A DNA stretch of 60,481 bases, from contig NC_049981.1 of NCBI RefSeq assembly GCF_000003815.2, forward strand, positions 1,364,823 through 1,425,303, written 5' to 3'. The stretch is from Branchiostoma floridae. Taxonomy: Eukaryota; Chordata; Leptocardii; Amphioxiformes; Branchiostomatidae. Of the stretch, positions 9,758 through 23,000 are shown piece after piece. Below the pieces are notes generated by a model. It did no database searches. It was not told the origin of the DNA and worked only from the letters and a program-made list of their open reading frames with translations. Position 1 is the first letter of the stretch. Every line of letters starts with the position of its first letter. Both the position numbers and the translations under genes were made by a program.

Positions 9758-12700
9758 GGGTGAAAATGTTGGGATACGTCCTTCTCGAGATATTTTTGAC
9801 GATACAGACCCTGTTTAGGCGCAACCGCTAGCCGTCTTTTCTTAAAAAACGCCTGTCACGGCACCGGGTAGGGGGATGACTTAATAGCGTGATTGTAGCC
9901 TAGAGTTTAAGTTCCGGCCTGGCAAGCTAGGTATGGTTGGAAAGGTCATTTAGCAAGGAATCGAAAGGTGAAAACCGCAAAATGTTGGGATACGTCCTTC
10001 TCGAGATATTCCAGACGATACAGACCCTGTTTAGGCGCAACCGCTAGCCGTCTTTTCTTAAGCACCGCCTGTCACGGTACCGGGTAGGGGGGTGACTTAA
10101 TAGCGTGATTGTAGCCTAGAGTTTTCAGTTCCGGCCTGGCAAGCTAGGTATGGTTGAAAAGGTCACTTAGCAAGGAATCGAAAGGTGAAAACCGCAAAAT
10201 GTTGGGATACGTCCTTCTCGAGATATTCCTGACGATACAGACCCTGTTTAAGGCGCAACCGCTAGCCGTCTTTTCTTAAACACCGCCTGTCACGGCACCG
10301 GGTAGGGGGATGACTTAATAGCGCGATTGTAGCCTAGAGTTTAAGTTCCGGCCTGGCAAGCTAATATGGTTGGAAAGGTCACTTAGCAAGGAATCGAAAG
10401 GTGAAAACCGCAAAATGTTGGGATACGTCCTTCTCGAGATATTCCTGACGATACAGACCCTGTTTAGGCGCAACCGCTAGCCGTCTTTTCTTAAGCACCG
10501 CCTGTCACGGCACCGGGTAGGGGGATGACTTAATAGCGCGATTGTAGCCTAGAGTTTAAGTTCCGGCCTGGCAAGCTAGATATGGTGGAAAGGTCACTTA
10601 GTCAGGCATAATTCGAAAGGTGAAAACCGCAAAATGTTGGAATACGTCCTTCTCGAGATATTCCTGACGATACAAACCCTGTTTAGGCGCAACCGCTAGC
10701 CGTCTTTTCTTAAACACCGCCTGTCACGGCACCGGGTAAGGGGGTGACTTAATAGCGCGATTGTAGCCTAGAGTTTAAGTTCCGGCCTGGCAAGCTAGGT
10801 ATGGCTGGAAAGGTCACTTAGCAGGAAATCGAAAGGTGAAAATCGCAAAATGTTGGAATACGTCCTTCTCGAGATATTCCTGACGATACAGACCCTGTTT
10901 AGGCGCAACCGCTAGCCGTCTTTTCTTAAACACCGCCTGTCACGGCACCGGGTAGGGGGGTGACTTAATAGTGCGATTGTAGCCTAGAGTTTAAGTTCCG
11001 GCCTGGCAAGCTAGGTATGGCTGGAAAGGTCACTTAGCAGGGAATCGAAAGGTGAAAACCGCAAAATGTTGGGATACGTCCTTCTCGAGATATTCCTGAC
11101 GATACAGACCCTGTTTAGGCGCAACCGCTAGCCGTCTTTTCTTAAACACCGCCTGTCACGGCACCGGGTAAGGGGGTGACTTAATAGCGCGATTGTAGCC
11201 TAGAGTTTAAGTTCCGGCCTGGCAAGCTAGGTATGGCTGGAAAGGTCACTTAGCAAGAAATCGAAAAGTGAAAACCGCAAAATGTTGGGATACGTCCTTC
11301 TCGAGATATTCCTGACGATACAGACCCTGTTTAGGCGCAACCGCTAGCCGTCTTTTCTTAAACACCGCCTGTCACGGCACCGGGTAAGGGGGTGACTTAA
11401 TAGCGCGATTGTAGCCTAGAGTTTAAGTTCCGGCCTGGCAAGCTAGGTATGGCTGGAAAGGTCACTTAGCAGGGAATCGAAAGGTGAAAACCGCAAAATG
11501 TTGGAATACGTCCTTCTCGAGATATTCCTGACGATACAGACCCTGTTTAGGCGCAACCGCTAGCCGTCTTTTCTTAAACACCGCCTGTCACGGCACCGGG
11601 TAAGGGGGTGACTTAATAGCGCGATTGTAGCCTAGAGTTTAAGTTCCGGCCTGGCAAGCTAGGTATGGCTGGAAAGGTCACTTAGCAGGGAATCGAAAGG
11701 TGAAAACCGCAAAATGTTGGAATACGTCCTTCTCGAGATATTTCTGACGATACAGACCCTGTTTAGGCGCAACCGCTAGCCGTCTTTTCTTAAACACCGC
11801 CTGTCACGGCACCGGGTAAGGGGGTGACTTAATAGCGCGATTGTAGCCTAGAGTTTAAGTTCCGGCCTGGCAAGCTAGGTATGGCTGGAAAGGTCACTTA
11901 GCAGGGAATCGAAAGGTGAAAACCGCAAAATGTTGGAATACGTCCTTCTCGAGATATTCCTGACGATACAGACCCTGTTTAGGCGCAACCGCTAGCCGTC
12001 TTTTCTTAAACACCGCCTGTCACGGCACCGGGTAAGGGGGTGACTTAATAGCGCGATTGTAGCCTAGAGTTTAAGTTCCGGCCTGGCAAGCTAGGTATGG
12101 CTGGAAAGGTCACTTAGCAAGGAATCGAAAAGTGAAAACCGCAAAATGTTGGGATACGTCCTTCTCGAGATATTCCTGACGATACAGACCCTGTTTAGGC
12201 GCAACCGCTAGCCGTCTTTTCTTAAACACCGCCTGTCACGGCACCGGGTAGGGGGGTGACTTAATAGTGCGATTGTAGCCTAGAGTTTAAGTTCCGGCCT
12301 GGCAAGCTAGGTATGGCTGGAAAGGTCACTTAGCAGGGAATCGAAAGGTGAAAACCGCAAAATGTTGGAATACGTCCTTCTCGAGATATTCCTGACGATA
12401 CAGACCCTGTTTAGGCGCAACCGCTAGCCGTCTTTTCTTAAACACCGCCTGTCACGGCACCGGGTAAGGGGGTGACTTAATAGCGCGATTGTAGCCTAGA
12501 GTTTAAGTTCCGGCCTGGCAAGCTAGGTATGGCTGGAAAGGTCACTTAGCAGGGAATCGAAAGGTGAAAACCGCAAAATGTTGGAATACGTCCTTCTCGA
12601 GATATTCCTGACGATACAGACCCTGTTTAGGCGCAACCGCTAGCCGTCTTTTCTTAAACACCGCCTGTCACGGCACCGGGTAAGGGGGTGACTTAATAGC

Positions 12701-13604
12701 GCGATTGTAGCCTAGAGTTTAAGTTCCGGCCTGGCAAGCTAGGTATGGCTGGAAAGGTCACTTAGCAAGGAATCGAAAAGTGAAAACCGCAAAATGTTGG
12801 GATACGTCCTTCTCGAGATATTCCTGACGATACAGACCCTGTTTAGGCGCAACCGCTAGCTGTCTTTTCTTAAACACCGCCTGTCACGGCACCGGGTAGG
12901 GGGTTGACTTAATAGTGCGATTGTAGCCTAGAGTTTAAGTTCCGGCCTGGCAACCTAGGTATGGCTGGAAAGGTCACTTAGCAGGGAATCGAAAGGTGAA
13001 AACCGCAAAATGTTGGAATACGTCCTTCTCGAGATATTCCTGACGATACAGACCCTGTTTAGGCGCAACCGCTAGCCGTCTTTTCTTAAACACCGCCTGT
13101 CACGGCACCGGGTAAGGGGGTGACTTAATAGCGCGATTGTAGCCTAGAGTTTAAGTTCCGGCCTGGCAAGCTAGGTATGGCTGGAAAGGTCACTTAGCAA
13201 GGAATCGAAAAGTGAAAACCGCAAAATGTTGGGATACGTCCTTCTCGAGATATTCCTGACGATACAGACCCTGTTTAGGCGCAACCGCTAGCCGTCTTTT
13301 CTTAAACACCGCCTGTCACGGCACCGGGTAGGGGGGTGACTTAATAGTGCGATTGTAGCCTAGAGTTTAAGTTCCGGCCTGGCAAGCTAGGTATGGCTGG
13401 AAAGGTCACTTAGCAGGGAATCGAAAAGTGAAAAACCGCAAAAAGGTGATAACCGCAAAGTGTTGGGATACGTCCTTCTCGAGATATTCCGGACGATACA
13501 GACCCTGTTTAGGCGCAACCGCTAGCCGTCTTTTGTTAAACACCGCCTGTCACGGCACCGGGTAGGGGGGTGACTTAATAGCGCGATTGTAGCCTAGAGT
13601 TTAA
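9758..13604 (+). repeat. 216-bp tandem satellite, array 2 (first part)
   Basis: About 18 direct copies of the same 216-bp monomer as array 1. Copies before ~10.7 kb share ATGGTTGGAAAGG with array 1. Later copies carry ATGGCTGGAAAGG and fall into two interleaved variants: one with GAATCGAAAAGTG followed by TTGGGATACG and AATAGTGCG, the other with GAATCGAAAGGTG and TTGGAATACG. Near 13430 a local duplication of AAAACCGCAAAA enlarges one copy. No gene content. Confidence 0.95.
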
Positions 13605-14555
13605 CCCTATTCAGACCGGGCTTTTTTGGTCATCCCTGGACCGGGGGGGGGGGGGCTTTTGAGGCCCTCCACTTCTACGTCCTATATCTCTAAAACGACG
13701 TGCCGTAGGGCCACCAAATTTTCAGGACATGATTTCGATATAATATCTGACAAGTATTTGACGTTTGACGTTACGTTGACGTAAGATGACGTAATTATGA
13801 CGTCATCAATTTGATTACATTGGCCAAACCCATGAAAAATGGGTATTCTCAGAAAACTTCAAGTTATGCTGCAAAAATGTAACAACAAGTGCAGATAACA
13901 GAATAATAATGTTTATTACGACTTGCGTTGCCAATACCAACATCAATAACGTCAATATGACGTCATAAAATGACGTCATGCACATCTAAGATACGAGTTG
14001 GGCTCCGCCATATTATATCCACCACCTTGAATTTTTAAGAATACTTTTTATGCAACAAATAATCACAAAGGGCAATGGAAATAGACTAAATTCATTCCTT
14101 TAGATGGTTTTTGATGAAAAAATACCAGGTAGTTACAAATTTTAAGGGATAATTAGCTTGTTATTCTTGATCTGGCCATTCGGTCCGCCATCTTGGATTT
14201 TGGGCTGATGACGTCATCAAATTAGCATAATTTATGCATATATAATTATGAAAGATATGCTGAATAATATAAGATTTTATTTATGTAACAAAATCGCAGT
14301 TATATAGCAAATAAATGTGAAAAATACATAGTTAGAACCAAAAATAGTGATTTTGGGCAAAACTGCCTGTCAACAAACGGTTGCCATGGCAACAAGAAAA
14401 TATGGAAAATTTTTCAAACTTCGTAAAATTGCTGCCAACAATATTTTAGGAAAACTCACCAAATTTGGTGGCTCTAGCGTAAGCCGTTCTGGCGTTATAG
14501 GACATCGAAGTTAGCGCGGGCCTCAAAAGCCCCCCCCCCCCCGGTCTGAATAGGG
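13605..14555 (+). mobile_element. piggyBac-like nonautonomous element (TTAA target duplication)
   Basis: A 951-bp insertion in the satellite. It begins CCCTATTCAGACCGGG and ends with the exact complement, and both sides carry TTAA (13601-13604 and 14556-14559). Removing it restores the satellite word GAGTTTAAGTTCCGG. The inverted ends continue through a long G/C run and CTTTTGAGGCCC; the left end has about 22 extra bases inside this repeat. TTAA duplication with CCC...GGG ends is characteristic of piggyBac; Kolobok also uses TTAA. No transposase frame. Four TGACGTCA palindromes lie inside. Confidence 0.85.
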
Positions 14556-15720
14556 TTAAGTTCCGGCCTGGCAAGCTAGGTAGGGCTGGAAAGGTCACTT
14601 AGCAAGGAATCGAAAAGTGAAAACCGCAAAATGTTGGGATACGTCCTTCTCGAGATATTCCTGACGATACAGACCCTGTTTAGGCGCAACCGCTAGCCGT
14701 CTTTTCTTAAACACCGCCTGTCACGGCACCGGGTAGGGGGTGACTTAATAGCGCGATTGTAGCCTAGAGTTTAAGTTCCGGCCTAGCAAGCTAGGTATGG
14801 CTGGAAAGGTCACTTAGCAGGAAATCGAAAAGTGAAAACCGAAAAATGTTGGGATACGTCCTTCTCGAGATATTCCTGACGATACAGACCCTGTTTAGGC
14901 GCAACCGCTAGCCGTCTTTTCTTAAACACCGCCTGTCACGGCACCGGGTAGGGGGGTGACTTAATAGCGCGATTGTAGCCTAGAGTTTAAGTTCCGGCCT
15001 GGCAAGCTAGGTAGGGCTGGAAAGGTCACTTAGCAAGGAATCCAAAGGTGAAAACCGCAAAATGTTGGGATACGTCCTTCTCGAGATATTCCTGACGATA
15101 CAGACCCTGTTTAGGCGCAACCGCTAGCCGTCTTTCTTAAACACCGCCTGTCACGGCACCGGGTAGGGGGGTGACTTAATAGCGCGATTGTAGCCTAGAG
15201 TTTAAGTTCCGGCCTGGCAAGCTAGGTATGGCTGGAAAGGTCACTTAGCAGGGAATCGAAAGGTGAAAACCGCAAAATGCTGGGATACGTCCTTCTCGCG
15301 ATATTTCTGACGATACAGACCCTGTTTAGGCGCAACCGCTAGCCGTCTTTTTCTCAAGCACCGCCTGTCACGGCACCGGGTAGGGGGGTGACTTAATAAC
15401 GCGATTGTAGCCTAGAGTTTAAGTTCCGGCCTGGCAAGCTAGGTATGGTTGGAAAGGTCACTTAGCAAGGAATCGAAAGGTAAAAACCGCAAAATGTTGG
15501 GATACGTCCTTCTGAGATATTCTTGACGGTACCGACCCTGTTTAGGCGCAACCGCTAGCCGTCTTTTCTTAAACACCGCCTGTTACGGCACCGGGTAGGG
15601 GGGTGACCTAATAACGCGATTGTAGCCTAGACTTTAAGTTCCGGCCTGGCAAGCTAGGTATGGTTGGAAAGGCCACTTAGCAAGGAATTGAAAGTTAAAT
15701 AACCGTAATCCAGGGGTGTG
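14556..15720 (+). repeat. 216-bp satellite, array 2 (second part)
   Basis: About 5.4 further copies after the piggyBac-like element. Divergence rises from left to right: the copies at 15.3-15.7 kb show changes such as CTTCTGAGATATTCTTGACGG that anticipate the diverged monomers that follow. Confidence 0.95.
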
Positions 15721-17695
15721 GTGGTATCTTACTAACGCAATTTAAAGTTGGGGTTCATGTTGCGGCCTGACAAACTTGATATCATTACAATATTCACATT
15801 GTGACCTATTGAATTGAAAGATGCAAACCGCATTCCAATCGGATGTTTCCTTATTTAGATATTCTTGATCGTGTAGACTCAAGTCGTGTCTTAACCGCTA
15901 GACTTAGTCGTAATATCCGTAGTTCAGGGGTGGGTTGGTACCTTAATAACGCAATTAAAAGTTAGGGTTCTAGTTGCGGCCGGACAAACTTTATATCATT
16001 ACAATGGTCACTTTGTGCCCTATTGAAAGATGCAAACCGCATTCCAATTGGTTGTTTCCTTGTCGAGATATTCTTGATCGTGTAGACTCAAGTCGTGTAC
16101 TAACCACTAGACTTAGTCGTAATAGCCGTAGTCCAGGGGTGGGGCAATTAATAACGCAATGAAAAGTTAGGGTTTAAGTTGCGGCCGGACAAACTTTCTA
16201 TTCGTACAATGGCCACATTGTGCCCTGTTGAAAGATGCAAACCGCATTCCAATCGGATGTTTCCTTGTCGAGATATTCTTGATCTTGTAGACCCAAGTCG
16301 TGTCCTAACCGCTAGACTTAGTCGTAAAAGCCGTAGTCCAGGGTTGAGGTGGTACCTTAATAACGCAATGAGAAGTTAGGGTTCAAGTTGTGACCGGGCA
16401 GACTTTATATCATTACAATGGTCACTTTGTGCCCTATTGAAAGATGCAAACCGCATTCCAATCGGATGTTTCCTTGTCGAGATATTCTTGATCGTGTAGA
16501 CACAAGTCGTCTCCTTACTGCTATAGACTTAGTCGTAATAGCCGTAGTCCAGGGGTGGGGTGGTACCTTAATAACGCAATGAAAAGTTAGGGTTCAAGTT
16601 GCGGCCGGACAAACTTTATATCATTACAATAGACACTTTGTGCCCTATTGAAAGATGCAAACCGCATTCCAATCGGATGTTTCCTTGTCGAGATATTCTT
16701 GATCGTGTAGAACCAAGTCGTGTCCTAACCGCTAGACTTAGTCGTAAAAGCCGTAGTCCAGGGGTGGGGTGGTACCTTAATAACGCAATGAAAAGTTAGG
16801 GTTCAAGTTGCGACCGGGCAAACTTTATATCATTACAATGGTCACTTTGTGCCCTATTGAAAGATGCAAACCCTATTCCAATCGGATGTTTCCTTGTCGA
16901 GATATTCTTGATCGTGCAGACTCTAGTCGTGTCCTAACCGCTAGACTTAGTCGTAGTAGCCGTAATCCAGAGCCGTCATCCAGGGTTGGGGTGGTACCTT
17001 TATAACGCAATTAAAAGTTAGGGTTCAAGTCGCGGCCGGACAAACTTTATATCATTACAATGGTCACATTATGCCTATTGAAAGATGCAAACCACATTCC
17101 AATGGGATGTTTCCTTGTCGAGATATTCTTGATCGTTAGACCCAAGTCGTGTCCTAACCGCTATAGACTTAGTCGTAATTGCCGTAGTCCAGGGGCTGGG
17201 TGGTACCTTAATAACGCAATTAAAAGTTAGGGTTCAACTTGCGGCCGGACAAACTTTATATCATTGCAATGGTCACTCTGTACCCTATTGAGCGATGTAA
17301 ACCGCATTCCAATCGGATGTTTCTTTGTCAAGATATTCTTGATCGTGTAGACCCAAGTCGTCTCCTTACTGCTATAGACTTAGTCGTAGAAGCCGTAATC
17401 CAGGGGTGGGGTGGTACCTTAATAACGCAATTCCAGGCCAGGGTTTAAGTTCCGGCCGGGCAAACTTCATATCATTAGAAAAATCTTATTGTGTCCTATT
17501 AAAAATCCTCAGTCCAATAGGATGCATCCTTGTCAAGATATTTTTGATCGTGTAGACTCAACTCCTTTCCTAACCGCAAGTCTTAGTCGTAATAGTCGTA
17601 ATCGCGATTCCAGGCCAGAGTTCAAGTTGCGGCCGGGCAAACTTGATATCATTAGAAAAGTCACATTGTGCCCTATTATAAAGCTATGTTTTTCA
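15721..17695 (+). repeat. Diverged ~210-bp satellite monomers at array edge
   Basis: About nine monomers of 205-222 bp, marked by GCGGCCGGACAAACTT near 15976, 16181, 16601, 17032 and 17241 and by variants between. They align with the 216-bp monomer through shared blocks such as TCGAGATATTCTTGA, ACCGCTAGACTTAG and CTTAATAACGC. They are clearly older relatives. The short methionine-started frames repeated here follow the repeat period and are not genes. Confidence 0.9.
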
Positions 17696-19229
17696 TGATC
17701 ATAATAATGAAGGCTACAAACTCAAGTTTGCGCCTCTTTATATCTGCTAATGATCTGTAATTATTAGAAAATGATTTTTTTTAATTAGATGAAAATAATT
17801 AGTTAGTTTTATTGATTTATTGAAGATACGTCTCTGAACCAACTGGAGAACATACCTGGTAGTAAAACAATTACAAGTACATTTATCTAAAATACAGTAT
17901 GTCTTTGAATGTGGTTACATCAACCTCAATATAATGTTACATGTAGTCTACTGAATCTGACTGAAAGATTATGTATCATATTGAAGTTTGAAGTCTCACT
18001 GTTGTGTTACATGCATACAAAAAATCTACATCTATTATCAAATTAGGGACAAAAGCAGAGAACAGCATTGAAAATTCCAAAATTACATGAACATATAAGT
18101 GTTATGCATAAATACTAGATACTACAATGTTTCACTCCCAATATCTGCTTTGAGATTCCTGTCACCTGACAAGGAAGTTTGTTCCGAGGAATGCTGGGAG
18201 ACTGGTGGTTGGGGAGCACCTTTGTTAATGAAGTTTCCTCCTTTTAGTCATTTCTTCCACCCTTCTTGTTGTGGCTTCTCAGTGGAATAGAAATAGAATG
18301 GAGGGAAAGCACAAACACACAAACAAAAACTTTAACATCATATTGTTTATCTAGTTCTTCTAAGTGCAAAATGCATAATACATGTAGTTTATTTTTTGCG
18401 GAACTCGGAACATTTCTTCCGACGATATTGAAATTATTCCACCCTGCTACAAGGGCCCTAAGGTCTCATTGATGTATTACTCCGCGAGTGGGTACCCTAA
18501 ACTAGATCCGAGCCAAAAACTGAACGGCTGCATGGACGCATGTTTTTAGCGGTGATAAATTGCCTTTTGGTCAGCCGAACTGATATCAAAAGTTAGATTG
18601 ATGAAAGCTTGCTTGTAACTGAAAAAAGTAGCAGGTAAAGTTTGACAGCCGCGCGCTAGGTCGGAGGTACACAGTCCTGGGCTCTGAGTGGTGCGGTTTG
18701 TACGCTAGCAAGGAAAAAGTACCTTTTGCGGGGATTGACTAATTGTGGCTTGTAATTGCTATAAACAACAAACCTATGGATTCTAGTCATTGGTAATTTT
18801 TTTTCATGATATAGAGTAAATTTGCTCAAAATAGAATGAAAAATCTGCTGACATTTTATGTAGCTTCATTATAAACGCGACCATGTAAAACACGAATTAT
18901 AACATAGAAGTCTATGGAAAGAAGAAAGTCATCAATGAGACCCTAAAAGGTCTTGTGGGTGACTGCAATGTTGGGGAGGGGGACCATCCATATCATGTGT
19001 CAGATTAGGGTGTGGAAAGGCCTGGCACCTCCATTTGACGTCAGTTTGGGAACAAAAGACCGTTTGATATAGTCAAACCTGTGAAATAATTTAGTTACTG
19101 TTCCCACTCCAGTATTGAAATAGCATTATAAATTTCTGTTGTCGCTGACTACCACCAAACTTTAGACAAAATAAAAACACACCCCTCTGTTACCAATCGT
19201 AGATGCCAATGTAAACTCTCGCCTACTCT
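17696..19229. other. Non-coding sequence between satellite and promoter region
   Basis: No gene, RNA or transposon with definable ends recognised. AT-rich up to about 18.4 kb, then mixed composition. Short reading frames here lack splice or family support. Confidence 0.4.
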
Positions 19230-19427
19230 CGCCAAGTGTCATCCACGCGAAAATTCACGAGATGTGAATCTGACCAATCAGATTGGCGGATTGCCTGAAC
19301 AGCCAATCAGGAGCCTCCTGACTTCGGAAGGTTATTTTGAAGTTGCGAGAACGCGGAAGCGTTTGTTTTCTTCAAGATTTTGTGGTGTATTCTTTCATCT
19401 AACGCGATTTTTGACGAAAATTGTAAG
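19230..19427 (+). promoter_or_regulatory. Putative POC5 promoter with three CCAAT boxes and an untranslated exon
   Basis: CCAAT at 19274 and 19303 and an inverted ATTGG at 19282 lie within 35 bp, the clustering typical of NF-Y-driven promoters of centrosome and cell-cycle genes. They sit in a CpG-containing stretch. About 120 bp downstream is a donor (TTGTAAG|GTAGGA, exon end 19427). The next plus-strand acceptor with a supported exon is at 26258, the start-codon exon of POC5, so the LINE would lie in a 5'UTR intron. Assignment to POC5 is inference. Confidence 0.35.
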
Positions 19428-19528
19428 GTAGGAAATATCCTATATTCTTAGTAACTAAGTTATGAATACATGTGTTTATAATGTGTTCGTGTAAATAGAA
19501 TAGAAGCGTAACAGTACTTGGTGTTAAG

Positions 19529-19950
19529 CTTGTTGTTGTTGTTGTTGTCCTTGTTTAACGTCTAATGTTTCGCTAGACGTGAACTCTTGGTGCTGAGTGT
19601 CTCTTGGTACAGTAGATTTCAATGAGAAGACTCTAGGTAAAATGCCTCTTGGACAGTGTCAACGGAAAAGTCGATTCGAATAATCTGTGAAACATGGCGG
19701 CTAACTGGTGTCGTGTGTTCATGTGACGTGAGGACGATTCTACTTATTTGAAGGGGGTTACAGGATAGTATCCTGCTCAAAGTCCGTAAAAAAAAAAAAA
19801 AAAATTTACACTATTATTTCTTAATAGTTGTTTTGGTTACTCTTAATCAGTGTTATTGTCAGTTCAATGTACTAAATGCAATGTATATCTGAATTAATTG
19901 CTGTTGTTGTTTTACTTGTATAACGTCTATACTTCTGCTAGACATGAACA
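19529..19950 (-). repeat. Duplicated LINE 3' terminal hairpin and (CAA)n tail
   Basis: Two related blocks. In each, the element RNA would form a 7-bp hairpin (ACGTCTA with TAGACGT, 19558-19580; ACGTCTA with TAGACAT, 19923-19945) directly followed by CAA repeats. The second differs by one base that turns a G-C pair into a G-U wobble in the minus-strand RNA. LINE reverse transcriptases of some families recognise such 3' hairpins; here that role is inferred. Confidence 0.55.
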
Positions 19951-20045
19951 TTTGGTTCTTCTCATTTCATGGTGCTTCCAGGTGCTAGGAATTACTCTGG
20001 TACTTCTCCTCTGGTACTTTGCATATGCTTTTCTTAATAGTAATT

Positions 20046-23000
20046 TCACTCATTGAATCTTGCTGTTGATTCAATGTAGTTGGATAACACTTGATACATC
20101 CTCTTGTTTATTTCTTCAGTTAAGTCGTCTCTCATTCCCGCCAGCGTTACAATGTCCACTGATCTATCTTCGTGAGTTATATTGTAGGTTTGGTAGATGT
20201 TGTCGACTTCATGCAGAAGATGGTGTCTTTCTCTTTCGTAGCGTACACATCGGTATAAGTAGTGGTCTGTGCTTTCTCTTGTGCCACATGTTGTGCAGTT
20301 TGGTGTTTCTTTGGAGTCTAACCAATTTTTGTAGGCATTCAGTTCTGTATGCCCACTGACAAGCTGGTTAATTGCAATTTGTGTTGCTCGTAGTCCAAAC
20401 ACCTTACATTTTTTCTTCATGTGTATACTGATCTTCTGCATGTGAGTACTTTCATTTTGCATTTCACTTCTTCTTTTCCACCTCTCTTCTGCTTGTTTCT
20501 CAATGTGTTTTAGTGCTTGTTGTTTTGTCCATGTTGTAACAGTCAGGGTTTTCTTTGCTTCTTCTGCTGCCATTTTGGCCTGTTCATCTGCTATTTCATT
20601 CCCCTCAACACCCATGTGACCTGGACACCATTCCACCTGTATTCTGACTCCCCTTTGTTTCAGTTCAAGCATTTTCTGTCGCACTGAGTTGACTAGGTCA
20701 TTGTATGCTTCAACTTGGTGAGAAGTAGTGACATTTTCTATGGCTGATTTGCAGTCGCATAGTAACAGTACTTCCTTATTGTGGTATTGTCTTTTGACCA
20801 GTGTGCTGACTGCTAGGTGTAGTCCTTGTAGTTCCCCCTCGTAATTATTAGATTTGGCTGCTACCGGCTTTCTGACTGCAAACGGTTCCGTTCTACCCCA
20901 TATTTCGTATATAACTGCTGCACATCCTGTAGGTCCGGGGTTCCCTAAGGCAGACCCGTCTGTAAATACAACTGTTGTCTCTCTCTGCTTCACTACCTGT
21001 AGTAATTGTAGAATCTCTTCTTTGCCTTGCTCTTTGTTCACCGGATTGTGTGTCTTTTGAACAAATGTGCCAGTTATGTTTCCTATTGAAAAGGGTGATA
21101 GCCTAGCATCGTATTGGAATTCTTTGTTGACCATGTCTGTTTCAATTTCTCCTTTTAGTTCTTTATACCTCGTTTCCAGTAGATGTGTTGTTGTTCCTAT
21201 TTTGCCAGGTGTCATCTCTTCCATTATAGTGTCATATGTCGGGTTTCCTGTGTGCTTTGTTGTGAGTCTTAGATACGTTTGTGCTTGCCTGCACGATATT
21301 TGAATGTCGATTGGTGGTATTCCTGTTAGCGTTTCAAGTGCTTCGTTACTTGTTCTTTGTTTACACCCTGTAGCAGCAAGTAGTGCTTTCCTCTGGATCG
21401 GTGCATATGCTTGTTCATGTTTTCTCCCTGCAGAAATGGTGCATTCCACCCCATACTCTAACATAGGTCTGATGAGTGCTCGGTAGAGCTGTAGTTGAGC
21501 TTCTTGATTAGGGTTATTTCTGGCCATTGTGACATAACTGATGGCTTTAAGTCCCTTGTATGCCTTTCTTTGTGTATTCAGGATGTGACTGTCGAAAGTG
21601 AGTTCTTCATCAAGTGTAATTCCCACTAGTTTAATCTCTTTTACCACTTCGATGCTTTTTCCGTTAACTTGCAGGTTAACTGGCTCTTCATTCTCTTCCT
21701 GTGATGGTTTAAAGATCATTGCCTTTGTTTTTGTCTCTTCTATTGTCATGTTCCACATGGGACACCACTTTGTGATGACATGAGATGCTTTTTCTTCAAC
21801 GTATTTGATTATCTCTTTTACATTCGCTCCAGTTTTCCACGCAGCTACGTCGTCAGCGTATTGGAAGTTATTCAACGCTGTATTCGCATATGCGTCAGCC
21901 GTGTAGATATTACACAGAGTAGTGGAGAGCACAGCTCCTTGCGGGACGCCAACCTTGCTTTGTAACGGCATGGAGTTAATGGTGTTGACCTTGAATGTGA
22001 TTTGTCTGCCTCTCAGGAAACCTTCCAAGTAACACAACATTCTTCCTTTGATTCCTTTTGATGCTAGTTTAAACAAAAGACCCTCTTGCCAAATCTTGTC
22101 AAAGCAGCCCTTGTAATCTGCAAAGATTACTACAGTTGTATCCTTTCTTCGCCACCCTTCTTGTATGTCTTGTACCAGTCTTAATACACCATGTGTTGCT
22201 GTTCTGTGTTTCCTGTAGGCTTCTTGGTAAGGAGATAAGATGTTATTTACTTCAGTCCACCATATAAGTCTGTTGTTAATTACCCTTTCCATTAGTTTGC
22301 CAATCACACTTGACAGTGTGATAGGTCTGTAACTTCGAACTTGGTTGTAGTCGTCTTTCCCTGGTTTTTTAATTAGAATTTTACTATCTTGCTTCATTTG
22401 TTTTGGCACTTGACCTGTTTCCCACACATAGCTCATCATGGAGAAAAGCGCTTCCATCAAACTCCTACCACCTTTCTTTAGCATAATGGGCAAAATGCCC
22501 TCGGTGGGGCTAGGGGAGGAACCAACATCCATTTTCCGTACAGCTGCTTCTATTTCTTCAATAGTCAGGTCCATATTTAGACTGTCTTCATGTGTCATAT
22601 GTTCTTCTTCTTGTGTGTTGTATTCTTGTAGCCTTTCTTTTTCATGTGTTATGACAGCATGTATTGCCTGTGTCACACCCTGCTTCCATGGCTCTAACGA
22701 GTTTGGCATATTCACGCCCCCTGGTGAATATTCATTAATAACTTCTTCTGCTATTTCTTGGTCAGTGGTAGCGATGTCTCCATTGTTACGTTTAAGGGGT
22801 TGGATCGTTGATTTGCAGTTACCACGGCCTAGATGATTTTTTACCGTCTTCCAAAACTTTTGTGGTTTACTAGGATCCATTTCCTTGATTTGTTTGTTCC
22901 AGTGTATGTTTTTTGCTTCATCCTCCATTCTTACAAGTGTTTCTTTCTCCTTCAGATACTTAGACAGATTGTTCCTGTCTCTTCTTCTTCTGAATTTTCT

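Noticed and set aside
15974-17698. Series of similar 60-70-residue frames (MRPDKLYIITM...)
   Set aside because: They follow the ~210-bp satellite period, vary in length and end at random; satellite shadows.
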